Part shown: positions 24,605 to 32,099 of the stretch, in pieces
Numbering within the stretch: the stretch's first letter is position 1
How the letters are laid out: every line of letters begins with the position of its first letter
DNA from: Prevotella sp. UBA2809
GTDB lineage: Bacteria > Bacteroidota > Bacteroidia > Bacteroidales > Bacteroidaceae
DNA length: 43,354 bases
Assembly: GCA_002351725.1 (NCBI GenBank)
Contig: DEHD01000028.1
Span: 1-43,354, forward strand
Reading direction: 5' to 3'
Position numbers and translations under genes: made by a program
Notes under the pieces: generated by a model
Told to the model about the DNA's origin: nothing
Databases searched by the model: none
What the model saw: the letters and a program-made list of their open reading frames with translations, nothing else

Positions 24605-24793
24605 TTACTTTTTGTGCCTGTTGGCCCGCTGCTCACGGTATTTGGCTTTCTGTCTTGCAGAGCCGCTACCGTGAGCACCAGTGATATATTTCTTCTTCTT
24701 GGCTTTGGTTTTTACCTTGCCATCGTCTTTTGGCTTATCACCTCCACGTCCGAAGTTGATGCCATTTTCAAGTATGTTCTGAAAATCGTCCAT
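24605..24793 (-). CDS. Small basic protein of unknown function
   Basis: A 62-residue protein begins MDDFQNILENGINFGRGGD and continues as a lysine/arginine-rich tail (KTKAKKKKYITG, ARQKAKYREQRANRHKK). I do not recognise a family. It begins 15 bases after the AICAR transformylase stop and ends 25 bases before the GH53 start, which supports a real gene in a row. The basic, probably disordered tail would suit nucleic-acid or ribosome binding. A plus-strand frame of similar length overlaps it but has no promoter or useful composition. Confidence 0.55.
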   Translation of the reverse strand: MDDFQNILENGINFGRGGDKPKDDGKVKTKAKKKKYITGAHGSGSARQKAKYREQRANRHKK

Positions 24794-24808
24794 TAAAATG
24801 TTTAATCT

Positions 24809-25993
24809 TTAATGGTGGAACAGACGTACACCAGTAAATGCCATTGCAATACCATACTTATCGCAGGTCTCGATAACATTGTCATCGCGAACTGAACCAC
24901 CAGCCTGAGCGATAAACTCTACGCCGCTCTTATGAGCACGCTCGATATTATCGCCAAATGGGAAGAATGCATCTGAGCCAAGAGCCACCTTGGTGTTCTG
25001 TGCAATCCAAGCCTTCTTCTCTTCCATAGTCAGCACCTCAGGCTTCTCCTTGAAGAACATCTGCCAAGTGCCATCACGCAGTACATCGTCGTGATCCTCT
25101 GAGATATATACATCGATAGTATTATCGCGATCAGCACGACGGATATTGTCGATGAAAGGCAGGTTCATTACCTTTGGATGCTGGCGCAACCACCAGATAT
25201 CAGCCTTGTTACCAGCCAGACGTGTGCAGTGGATACGGCTCTGCTGACCAGCTCCGATACCAATGGCCTGACCGTCCTTTACATAGCATACAGAGTTACT
25301 CTGAGTGTACTTCAGGGTGATAAGGGCGATAATCAGGTCGCGTTTAGCCTCTGGAGTAAAGGTCTTGTTCTGAGTAGGCATATTCTCGAAGAGTGCATCG
25401 TCGTCGAGCTTGATCTCGTTGCGGCCCTGCTCGAAGGTGATGCCGAATACCTGCTTGCGCTCGATAGGCTCAGGTACGTATGTAGGATCAATCTTGATTA
25501 CGTTATATGTACCCTTGCGCTTGTCCTTCAGAATCTCGATAGCCTCTGGGGTAAAGTCGGGTGCAATAACACCATCGCTCACCTCGCGCTTCAGCAGCTT
25601 TGCTGTGGTAGCATCGCAAGTGTCAGAGAGAGCAACAAAGTCACCATAGCTCGACATACGGTCAGCACCACGTGCTCTGGCATATGCGCAAGCGATAGGG
25701 CTCTCGTCGAGTTCCTTCACGTCATCAACAAAGTAAATTTTCTTCAGAGTGTCGCTAAGTGGCAGACCTACTGCTGCACCTGCAGGGCTTACGTGCTTGA
25801 ACGATGCTGCTGCTGGCAGACCAGTTGCAGCCTTGAGCTCCTTAACAAGCTGCCAAGCGTTAAATGCGTCGAGGAAGTTGATATATCCAGGACGGCCGTT
25901 GATAACTTCGATGGGTAACTCGCCCTCAGTCATGAAGATACGTGAGGGTTTCTGATTGGGATTACATCCGTACTTGAGTGCTAATTCTTTCAT
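24809..25993 (-). CDS. purH: AICAR formyltransferase (stand-alone transformylase half of PurH)
   Basis: AICAR transformylase adds the formyl group from 10-formyl-THF in the penultimate step of IMP synthesis. The 394-residue protein starts directly with the transformylase domain (KYGCNPNQKPSR) and has SFKHVSPAGAAVG with the catalytic KH pair, SNSVCYVKDGQAIGIGAGQQSR, DAFFPFGDNIERAHKSGV and a C-terminal AMAFTGVRLFHH. The N-terminal IMP cyclohydrolase (MGS) domain of bifunctional PurH is absent, and no cyclohydrolase is in the window. An in-frame TTG at 26023 would add 10 residues but lies in the -7 box (26021-26028), so the ATG at 25993 is chosen. Confidence 0.92.
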   Translation of the reverse strand: MKELALKYGCNPNQKPSRIFMTEGELPIEVINGRPGYINFLDAFNAWQLVKELKAATGLPAAASFKHVSPAGAAVGLPLSDTLKKIYFVDDVKELDESPIACAYARARGADRMSSYGDFVALSDTCDATTAKLLKREVSDGVIAPDFTPEAIEILKDKRKGTYNVIKIDPTYVPEPIERKQVFGITFEQGRNEIKLDDDALFENMPTQNKTFTPEAKRDLIIALITLKYTQSNSVCYVKDGQAIGIGAGQQSRIHCTRLAGNKADIWWLRQHPKVMNLPFIDNIRRADRDNTIDVYISEDHDDVLRDGTWQMFFKEKPEVLTMEEKKAWIAQNTKVALGSDAFFPFGDNIERAHKSGVEFIAQAGGSVRDDNVIETCDKYGIAMAFTGVRLFHH

Positions 25994-26020
25994 TTTTGCG
26001 ATATTTTCTTTTTCTGTGTG

Positions 26021-26028
26021 CAAAGGTA
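26021..26028 (-). promoter_or_regulatory. -7 box of the AICAR transformylase gene
   Basis: The minus strand reads TACCTTTG, then CACAC, 27 bases before the ATG at 25993. It faces away from the plus-strand box at 26042-26049, only 13 bases off. Confidence 0.7.
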
Positions 26029-26041
26029 CGAAATTTTTTTG

Positions 26042-26049
26042 TAATTTTG
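26042..26049 (+). promoter_or_regulatory. -7 box of the 50-residue protein gene
   Basis: TAATTTTG then CACC lies 21 bases before the ATG at 26071. The two divergent cores overlap in their -33 regions. Confidence 0.65.
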
Positions 26050-26070
26050 CACCAAAATTATATAATTAAC

Positions 26071-26223
26071 ATGGAGAAGAAACGTTTGGCGCTTCGAAAG
26101 CTGCTGGAAGCAGTTGAGAAGGAAATCCTGAAGAAACCTGATAAGAAAACGCTCGACCGTCTTTCGTTACTTGCTGGGTTCCAGAGTTGGGAAGATTTTC
26201 AGCATGCCTTGCATGGAGAATAA
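26071..26223 (+). CDS. Conserved-looking 50-residue protein, function unknown
   Basis: The protein runs MEKKRLALRKLLEAVEKE to FQSWEDFQHALHGE and is predicted to be helical, with a basic N-terminal half and an aromatic C-terminal half (LAGFQSWEDFQHAL). It has its own promoter box (26042-26049) and a strong terminator right after its TAA, which is good evidence for a real gene despite its size. Frames reaching further upstream would cross the promoter. No family is recognised. Confidence 0.75.
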   Translation: MEKKRLALRKLLEAVEKEILKKPDKKTLDRLSLLAGFQSWEDFQHALHGE

Positions 26224-26260
26224 AAAAAGAGGCTCACACACTTAGGTGCAGCCTCTTTTT
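26224..26260. terminator. Two-way terminator between the 50-residue gene and rplS
   Basis: AAAAAGAGGCT and AGCCTCTTTTT form an 11-bp perfect stem around a 15-base loop that can pair further (CAC with GTG). A- and T-runs on the two sides let it serve both converging genes. Confidence 0.88.
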
Positions 26261-26265
26261 CTTTT

Positions 26266-26625
26266 TTATTCACCAACGTTGTGGCGCTTCTCCTTAATAC
26301 GAGCAGCCTTACCAGTGAGCTTGCGCAGATAGTAAAGCTTAGCGCGGCGAACCTTACCTACCTTGTTAACCTCGATGCTCTCAATGTTGGGAGACTCGAT
26401 TGGGAAGATACGCTCTACACCAACGGTGCCTGACATCTTACGTACAGTGAAGCGCTTCTTGTCACCGTGACCTGCAATCTTGATAACTACACCACGATAG
26501 AGCTGGATACGCTCCTTTGAACCCTCGATAATTTTGTAAGCGACAGTAACTGTGTCACCAGCCTTGAACTCTGGGAACTTCTTGCCGGTTGCAAATGCTT
26601 CTTCAGCAACTTTAATTAAATCCAT
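26266..26625 (-). CDS. rplS: 50S ribosomal protein L19
   Basis: L19 lies at the interface of the two ribosomal subunits. The 119-residue protein shows the family's core: FKAGDTVTVAYKI, RIQLYRGVVI, FTVRKMSGTVGVERIFPIESP and KVRRAKLYYLRKLTGKAARIKE. The frame is open far upstream, but the family start and the promoter at 26721-26728 place the ATG at 26625. The gene has its own promoter, leader and terminator, apart from trmD/rimM as is usual in Bacteroidota. The leader of about 90 bases has a 9-codon reading frame (26642-26671). Confidence 0.97.
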   Translation of the reverse strand: MDLIKVAEEAFATGKKFPEFKAGDTVTVAYKIIEGSKERIQLYRGVVIKIAGHGDKKRFTVRKMSGTVGVERIFPIESPNIESIEVNKVGKVRRAKLYYLRKLTGKAARIKEKRHNVGE

Positions 26626-26720
26626 TGTACTTTTTTTATAATTAAATTGTTGTATCGTTCCAACGCAACATAACAGGCCTCTCGAAACTTCCTGCCAGCG
26701 ATTACGCCGAAAAGCGGGTG

Positions 26721-26728
26721 CAAAGGTA
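26721..26728 (-). promoter_or_regulatory. -7 box of rplS
   Basis: The minus strand reads TACCTTTG, then CACCC. It lies 95 bases before the ATG, leaving an unusually long leader for this window. Confidence 0.7.
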
Positions 26729-26770
26729 CAAATTTTTTTGGATTCAAAGAAATATTTCGTATTTTTTTTG

Positions 26771-26778
26771 TACTTTTG
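26771..26778 (+). promoter_or_regulatory. -7 box of the split 5'-nucleotidase operon
   Basis: TACTTTTG then CACC lies 19 bases before the ATG at 26798. A frame open from 26738 would start upstream of it and is therefore not used. Confidence 0.7.
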
Positions 26779-26797
26779 CACCATTAAACTATTAATT

Positions 26798-27562
26798 ATG
26801 ATGAAACGACAGGTGTTTTTTGGCTTTTTGGCCTCGTTATTGTTGTTTTCGTGCGCACCCAAACATTATCAGTTGGCTAACGTTGAACGTACACGTATCA
26901 TCGTAGACAGTCGCTACGATAAGAATCCTGACGAGGCAGCAGTAAAGTTCCTTGAACCTTATAAGAAGGTAAACGATAGTATTATGGGCCCGATAGTCGG
27001 TGTTGTGGCTCATAACATGTATGCCGATCGTCCAGAGAGCGACCTTTCTAATCTTCTGGCCGACATATTGGTGTGGGCGTCAAAGGATTATGGTGAGCAG
27101 CCTGTGCTTGGCATCTATAACATGGGTGGCATACGTGCAGCACTTACCAAGGGTAATGTTACCTATGGCGATGTGCTCGATGTTGCTCCTTTCGAGAATA
27201 GAATCTGCTTCATCACGCTTACTGGCAAGAGAATGCTTGACTTGTTCCGCCAGATAGCCAATAGGGGAGGCGAGGGCGTTAGTCATGGTGTAGAGCTTGT
27301 GATAAGCAAGGATGGTAAGTTGCTTTCGAGCAAGCTGCATGGCAAGGAGATCGACCCTAAGGCAGAATATCGCGTGGCAACTATCAACTATCTTATTGAG
27401 GGCAACGATGGTATGCCCGCACTCAAGGAGGGTACAAATATCATAGCACCTACCGATAAGAGTAACAACACACGATTCCTTATTATGAACTATTTCAGAG
27501 ATCATCAGGCTCGTGGTGTTATGGTTGATTCTAAAGTAGAAGGACGTATTATAGAAAAATAG
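26798..27562 (+). CDS. 5'-nucleotidase C-terminal domain lipoprotein (UshA substrate-binding half)
   Basis: In UshA-type enzymes this half binds the nucleotide base. The 254-residue protein starts MMKRQVFFGF and has a lipoprotein signal with lipobox LLFSC (C at about 19). The domain motifs are present: NMGGIRA near 110, DVLDVAPFENRI near 128-139, and ATINYLIEGNDGMPAL near 210. The metallophosphatase half is encoded by the next gene, 8 bases on. The order (C-terminal half first) is the reverse of the fused enzyme. The ATG at 26801 is an equally possible start. Confidence 0.88.
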   Translation: MMKRQVFFGFLASLLLFSCAPKHYQLANVERTRIIVDSRYDKNPDEAAVKFLEPYKKVNDSIMGPIVGVVAHNMYADRPESDLSNLLADILVWASKDYGEQPVLGIYNMGGIRAALTKGNVTYGDVLDVAPFENRICFITLTGKRMLDLFRQIANRGGEGVSHGVELVISKDGKLLSSKLHGKEIDPKAEYRVATINYLIEGNDGMPALKEGTNIIAPTDKSNNTRFLIMNYFRDHQARGVMVDSKVEGRIIEK

Positions 27563-27570
27563 TAATAGTT

Positions 27571-28413
27571 ATGAAGCGATTACACCTTATTATATTTATG
27601 GCGCTGTTGTTAGTAGTATCTGTTGGCGCTAAGACCAAGAAACAGCTTGTTGTGCTGCACACCAACGATGTTCACTCGTGCATTATGCCACTCAACGAGA
27701 ATATCGACAATAAAGACCTTGCTGGTCGTGGCGGATTCGTTCGTAGAGTAAACATGATTAAGGAGCAGCGTGCTTTGCATCCTGACCTGTTGTTCTTCGA
27801 CTCAGGCGATTTCTCACAGGGCTCTGGTTACTACACTCTCTTTAAGGGCGATGTTGAGGTTGGTCTGATGAACCAGATGGGTTATGATGCTGTGACCATT
27901 GGCAATCATGAGTTCGACTTTGGTCTTGATAACATGGCCCGAATCTTCAGCAAGGCTAATTTCCCTATCGTATGCTCTAACTACGATTTCACTGGAACTC
28001 CATGTGAGGGACTCGTGAAGGATTATATCACCATCAATCGCAACGGACTTAAGATTGGTGTTTTTGGCCTTGGTGCTCCTTTGAAGGGACTTGTGGCTAA
28101 CCCAAACTGCGAAGGCGTAAAGTTCCTCGATCCAGCAGAGACAGCAAAGAAGTACATAAAGCTACTCCGTAAGCAGGAGAAGTGCGATGTGGTTATCTGT
28201 CTCTCTCACCTTGGTTGGGAGATTTCAGATTACCCTGATCAGCAGTTTATCCGCGAGATTGACGGATGCGACCTTGTGCTGGGTGGTCATACCCATACCT
28301 ACATGCCTACACTCGAGTATGCACCTGATAAGACAGGAAAGATGATTCCTGACGATCAGAATGGTAAGCACGGAGTGTTTATTGGTAAGCTGGTGCTTAC
28401 CTTCCAGAAGTGA
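27571..28413 (+). CDS. 5'-nucleotidase metallophosphatase domain protein (UshA catalytic half)
   Basis: This is the catalytic half of a UshA-type 5'-nucleotidase, which removes phosphate from nucleotides in the periplasm. A signal peptide lies at 1-20. The two-metal site is complete: D and H in VLHTNDVHS, FFDSGDFSQG, GNHEFDFG, SHLGWE and GGHTHTY. The chain ends at 280 residues, just where the C-terminal domain would begin in the fused protein. It follows that domain's gene by 8 bases in one operon. Its TGA abuts the stop of the PorT-like gene on the other strand. Confidence 0.92.
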   Translation: MKRLHLIIFMALLLVVSVGAKTKKQLVVLHTNDVHSCIMPLNENIDNKDLAGRGGFVRRVNMIKEQRALHPDLLFFDSGDFSQGSGYYTLFKGDVEVGLMNQMGYDAVTIGNHEFDFGLDNMARIFSKANFPIVCSNYDFTGTPCEGLVKDYITINRNGLKIGVFGLGAPLKGLVANPNCEGVKFLDPAETAKKYIKLLRKQEKCDVVICLSHLGWEISDYPDQQFIREIDGCDLVLGGHTHTYMPTLEYAPDKTGKMIPDDQNGKHGVFIGKLVLTFQK

Positions 28414-29121
28414 TTATTCGAAATAGAACGTTAATACTATCATCTTCGTATGCCCGCTCCTAACCGAGTTGGCATACGTTCTTTTTGTGTCGTCCTTCAA
28501 GTCGTCTATGTGGCTCCTGTCTATTCTGTTACCCAGTCCGTAGCAGAACTTCAGCTCAGGTATCAGCTTGAAGAAAGGCAGATACAGGTCGCATCCCAGT
28601 CCCACCTCCAGCATGAGGTCAGTACGTTGCAGCTGTATTATCTCCTGACTCTTGTTTGTTAGGTTCAGCATAGGGCTCACTCCTGCCATCATATATGGGC
28701 GGATGTTGTTCCATCTCTGCGATGAGAACTTCAGGTCAACAGGTACCGCCAGATATGTGTTCTTCATATCCTGAATCTCGCTTTTTGGCTTTCCCTCACC
28801 ATCCATCTCAGCCAGATTCATGAATTTTATGTGCTTAGAGCCAAAGTGCATTGTGGGCGAAATACGCAGGTTCAGGTTGTTAGATAGTCGCATGTCTGCC
28901 AGCACACCTACCGAGAATCCTGCGTTCCAGCGGTCAGCATCGCACACTATGGGGGCATCAGTCTTGAACTCTATATCCTGTAGGTTCATTCCTACAGATA
29001 TGCCAAAGTGCATAGGGCGCAAATCGATATACGGTTTGTGCTGAATCACGTATCGTCTCTGCGCCAGGCATCCTGTAGCGATAGTGATGGCTGCTATGAT
29101 GGTTATAAGTTTTAGCCTCAT
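28414..29121 (-). CDS. porT: PorT-like outer membrane beta-barrel of the type IX secretion system
   Basis: PorT (SprT) is an outer-membrane protein needed for type IX secretion in Bacteroidota. The 235-residue protein has a signal peptide (1-20, CLA-Q), then alternating barrel strands: LRPMHFGISVGMNLQDIEF, FSVGVLADMRLSNNLNLRISPTMHFG, LAVPVDLKFSS and a C-terminal aromatic strand ending TFYFE. The order HFGISVGMN, PGFSVG-like and PTMHFG matches my memory of PorT. It stands alone. If correct, the genome should encode other T9SS parts elsewhere. A generic porT-family barrel remains possible. Confidence 0.78.
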   Translation of the reverse strand: MRLKLITIIAAITIATGCLAQRRYVIQHKPYIDLRPMHFGISVGMNLQDIEFKTDAPIVCDADRWNAGFSVGVLADMRLSNNLNLRISPTMHFGSKHIKFMNLAEMDGEGKPKSEIQDMKNTYLAVPVDLKFSSQRWNNIRPYMMAGVSPMLNLTNKSQEIIQLQRTDLMLEVGLGCDLYLPFFKLIPELKFCYGLGNRIDRSHIDDLKDDTKRTYANSVRSGHTKMIVLTFYFE

Positions 29122-29232
29122 GCCATATTAATAACGCAAAATTTGTAATCTTATTGCATCTTTTCTTATTGAGACAATGTATAAATTATATAAAAAGATA
29201 CCTAAAGTTTGGTATATTTCGAAACTTTATTG

Positions 29233-29240
29233 TATCTTTG
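29233..29240 (+). promoter_or_regulatory. Promoter (-7 box) of the ferredoxin gene
   Basis: TATCTTTG has a TTTG at 29208-29211, 21 bases upstream. This is one of the best -33/-7 pairs in the window. The leader to the ATG is about 50 bases. Confidence 0.75.
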
Positions 29241-29292
29241 CATCGTCAAAAGTGAGTATTAACATTATTAACGTTTTAATAGATTAAGAATT

Positions 29293-29460
29293 ATGGCATA
29301 TGTAATTGGTGACGACTGCATCGCTTGCGGTACATGTCAGGGTGAGTGCCCAGTAGAGGCAATCTCAGAGGGTGAGAAGTACTCAATCAACCCAGATCTC
29401 TGCACAGAGTGTGGTACTTGTGCAAGTGTTTGTCCTTCTGAGGCTATCAGCCTTCCCTAA
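29293..29460 (+). CDS. 2[4Fe-4S] ferredoxin
   Basis: The 55-residue protein is a clostridial-type ferredoxin, an electron carrier for enzymes such as pyruvate:ferredoxin oxidoreductase or hydrogenase. All eight cysteines are present in two CxxCxxCxxxCP motifs: C9, C12, C15, C19 and C37, C40, C43, C47, each followed by the usual proline (CPVEAI, CPSEAI). The length matches the family. It is monocistronic with a strong promoter and a strong terminator, suggesting high expression. Confidence 0.95.
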   Translation: MAYVIGDDCIACGTCQGECPVEAISEGEKYSINPDLCTECGTCASVCPSEAISLP

Positions 29461-29483
29461 TCTTTTGGACATAAAGAAATATT

Positions 29484-29516
29484 AGAGGTGTTTCCAAACG
29501 GAAGCACCTCTTTTTT
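29484..29516 (+). terminator. Terminator of the ferredoxin gene
   Basis: AGAGGTGTTTCC pairs with GGAAGCACCTCT (12 bp, one G-T pair) around loop AAAC and is followed by a T-run. Confidence 0.9.
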
Positions 29517-29581
29517 GTAAAGTACCTAGGCTTCAATTGTAAAGTAGTTAGGTTGCAATTGTTTTCTAGTTAGTTTGCAAA
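29516..29581 (+). repeat. Three tandem 22-bp imperfect repeats
   Basis: Units 29516-29537, 29538-29559 and 29560-29581 share the pattern TGTAAAGTAGTTAGGTTGCAAT with drift: unit 1 has CCTAGGCTTC, unit 3 has TTTTCTAG and GTTTGCAAA. The period is exactly 22 bases, two helical turns. They fill the space between two facing terminators. Function unknown; there are no spacers, so this is not a CRISPR. Confidence 0.75.
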
Positions 29582-29585
29582 ACAA

Positions 29586-29616
29586 AAATAAGTGCCCCTT
29601 TTGAGAGCACTTATTT
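29586..29616 (-). terminator. Terminator of the exbB-to-TPR operon
   Basis: AAATAAGTGC and GCACTTATTT form a perfect 10-bp stem with an 11-base loop. On the minus strand it follows the TPR gene stop by 19 bases and is followed by a T-rich run. Confidence 0.82.
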
Positions 29617-29635
29617 GTTTATTGTCGAGTTGAAA

Positions 29636-31057
29636 TTACTTCAGCTTCTGAATCTCAAGAGCTGGCTTGTACTCTGGATCGATTGCTAGAATCTTCTCTG
29701 CGATTTCCTTAGCACCAGCATGGTTCTTGTTGAGGAATGCATTGTACATCAGATAGTGATAGCTGGTCTTCAGCATGGTGTCCTCACCCTTGCTGCGATC
29801 TGCCTTGTTAGCCAGAAGCTCAACCACTTTCTGATAGTCGGCCTTAGCCAGGCTGTTCTTCATGTTGTCGTCGAGCTTGTTGTTCAAGCTTGCACGCATG
29901 AAGGTAGCGTAAACCACCTGGATAGGATACTTCTCAGCGAGAGTTCCGAAGAGCTTAATAGCCTTAGAGATCATCTCCTTCTTCTTGGCTGGGTCTGCAT
30001 CACCATACTTAGAGTAGATGTTTGCCATACCCTCCTCATCGTCGAAGTTCAGGTTTGGCTTGCAGGCCAGATACTGCTCGTAGTACTTGATGGCATTCTC
30101 GAACTCCTGATCCTTCAGATATGAGTCAGAAACGCTCTTCAGGATAGCCCAGCGCTTAATCATTGACTGATCGTCAACCAGCTCAAGAGCCTTGTCGTAA
30201 TGAGCATACATATTAGCCTTGTCCTCCAGAGCCTGATAAATCAGAGCTGTGTAGAAGTGGTCGTACTCAGAAATTTTAGCACTATCAGTCTCGAAGAAGT
30301 ACTTGTGGATGTAGTTCTTAGCTGCATCGTAGTTCTTCAACTCGTAGTTTGCGAACATAGCAATACGGTTGAATGTTGGGTTGCGTGGCTCCAGCTTGAT
30401 ACCTGCCTCAGCAGCGCGTACGGCATCGGCAAAGTGACCAGTGAAGTAGCTGCAACGTACAAACTCGTTCAGACCAAGCTTATCCAGCTTGTTGATGTCG
30501 GCTTTTGCATAGTTCTCGTATGCCTGCTTCTCATCGTTAGCCAGCATAAAGATATGCCCCTTGAATGCGTCAATATCCTCATCTGGGCACTGAACCTTCA
30601 TCTCTTCAAGCTTCTTTGCAGCCTGAGTTGGGCTGATCTTACGATAAACCATAGCCCACTTCTTGTAACCCTCAGGGTTTTTTGGGTTGAAGGTGATGGC
30701 CTGGTTGTAATAGCTTGCGGCCTTACCACCATCTGTACCATAGCTTGCCTCAATATCACCCAGCAGAAGGTATGCAGGTGCAAACTGATACTTTGGCTTG
30801 CCAGCCTCGTTAGACAGGTTGGCGTACTTGCGTGCATTGGCTGTATCCTTCTGAGCATAGAAGGCCTGGGCAATCTTCAAGATAGCCTCTGGGTTCTTCT
30901 TGTTCTTCTTAAAGGCAACTTCAGCTAACTTGGCAACGTTAGGAGCCTGTGACTTAATACCGTCAAGAGCTGCGTTGAGCTCTTCTACCTGTGCATTTGC
31001 GGTGGCGCTGAAACCTGTCAGCAACACACCCATTACTAGATATTTAATTGCTTTCAT
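29636..31057 (-). CDS. Tetratricopeptide repeat protein, exported
   Basis: The 473-residue protein has a signal peptide (about 1-22, ANA-Q) and a chain of helical TPR units, for example NPEAILKIAQAFYAQKDTANARKYANLS near 55-82, YNQAITFNPKNPEGYKKWAMVY near 115-136 and AIKYYEQYLACKPN near 320. The last unit ends EIQKLK. It is the final gene of the exbB-exbD-exbD-tonB-PstS-like operon, 74 bases after the PstS-like gene. TPR proteins scaffold complexes; a role in assembling the TonB machine is suggested only by position. Confidence 0.85.
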   Translation of the reverse strand: MKAIKYLVMGVLLTGFSATANAQVEELNAALDGIKSQAPNVAKLAEVAFKKNKKNPEAILKIAQAFYAQKDTANARKYANLSNEAGKPKYQFAPAYLLLGDIEASYGTDGGKAASYYNQAITFNPKNPEGYKKWAMVYRKISPTQAAKKLEEMKVQCPDEDIDAFKGHIFMLANDEKQAYENYAKADINKLDKLGLNEFVRCSYFTGHFADAVRAAEAGIKLEPRNPTFNRIAMFANYELKNYDAAKNYIHKYFFETDSAKISEYDHFYTALIYQALEDKANMYAHYDKALELVDDQSMIKRWAILKSVSDSYLKDQEFENAIKYYEQYLACKPNLNFDDEEGMANIYSKYGDADPAKKKEMISKAIKLFGTLAEKYPIQVVYATFMRASLNNKLDDNMKNSLAKADYQKVVELLANKADRSKGEDTMLKTSYHYLMYNAFLNKNHAGAKEIAEKILAIDPEYKPALEIQKLK

Positions 31058-31131
31058 AATTCCTTGTTATTAAGTTATACTTCTATTTACTCTTCTCTCT
31101 TTTATGACGTTTTAATCTTTTATTGGTTTAA

Positions 31132-32082
31132 TCACTTCTTGTTTACTATCACGTCGCGTACGTTCATATTTGCTGTGCGTGGTAATAGCCCTGCGCGTAG
31201 GATAATCTTCTGTCCCTTAGGTAGTTGCACAAAGTGTGCGAAGCTAGTGGGAACACCATTTCGCGTGTCATTTAATAAAGCATAAATTGTGCGGCGCAGT
31301 GGATAGTTTCCATTATATAAATAGTATTGATAGGGCTTCCAGCTGTTGTACTTCGTTGCCGAGTCGAGCTTCGATACGCCCATCACGCTTATATTCTTCT
31401 TGAATGTGACGTTGGTAGTGTCGCGCTTATCATTAAGCCAGTTCGATCCGATGATGCCAAGTGAGTTGGGATGGTTCTCGACATAGTCGATTACTGCTGC
31501 ACTTGTTTTAACGGCTCCGATGTTTGGCGCACTGAACTGCTGACCTCCAAGAATAGAGTCTACACACCAGCGTACGGTGCTTGATAGTGGATTATCGAAT
31601 ACCACATCGATGACACCAAGTTTGTTTTGTGGATATATCTCATTCCACATTGTTATCTCGCCCTTCAGGATACGTGCAAAGTCCTTGATGGTGATGCATG
31701 AATCTGGGTTTGAATTGTTTACTATGATGGCCAGTCCGTCGTAGGCTACAGGAATAGCTCTGGGCAGAAATTTCTGGTCTTTAAGGCTTTGGCGCTCGTT
31801 GTTTGTAAAGTCACGAGTGGTGAATGCCAGCCATGTTTCTTGTTTCATCAGCTTCTTTACTGCATCCTGCTCGTTGATATAAACGGGAGTGATGGAGTCG
31901 AGTGTCTGATTGGTAAAATAATAGAGTTCCTCGTCAATGATAGGGAAGAAGCTCTCGTCGGCTGTCAGTATACTTGCAGCCTTCTGATAGGCTTGCTCCT
32001 TTTCAGGATTAGGCTTGTTCCCACAAGCGGAGAACAAGCCTAATATTAGTGTTAATCCAACGATTTTGTTGAATGCGTTCAT
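31132..32082 (-). CDS. PstS-like phosphate-binding lipoprotein
   Basis: The 316-residue protein has a lipoprotein signal with lipobox LFSAC (C at about 20). It has the fold of phosphate-binding proteins: a TVRW segment in NPLSSTVRWCVDSILGG, AYDGLAIIVNNSNPDSCITIKDFARILKGE near 120-150 and SLGIIGSNWL near 215. These match the PstS-like family (PBP_like_2). No pstCAB transporter genes are near. It sits between tonB and the TPR gene, 17 bases from tonB, an arrangement I recall as conserved in Bacteroidales. So it probably serves TonB-linked uptake or sensing, not a classical Pst system. Confidence 0.85.
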   Translation of the reverse strand: MNAFNKIVGLTLILGLFSACGNKPNPEKEQAYQKAASILTADESFFPIIDEELYYFTNQTLDSITPVYINEQDAVKKLMKQETWLAFTTRDFTNNERQSLKDQKFLPRAIPVAYDGLAIIVNNSNPDSCITIKDFARILKGEITMWNEIYPQNKLGVIDVVFDNPLSSTVRWCVDSILGGQQFSAPNIGAVKTSAAVIDYVENHPNSLGIIGSNWLNDKRDTTNVTFKKNISVMGVSKLDSATKYNSWKPYQYYLYNGNYPLRRTIYALLNDTRNGVPTSFAHFVQLPKGQKIILRAGLLPRTANMNVRDVIVNKK

Positions 32083-32099
32083 TTCAGATAATTGAGATT

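Noticed and set aside
29516..29581. CRISPR array
   Set aside because: The three 22-bp units are directly joined with no spacers and no cas genes are present.
31132..32082. Phosphate ABC transporter locus
   Set aside because: The PstS-like protein has no pstC, pstA or pstB beside it and is embedded in the TonB operon.
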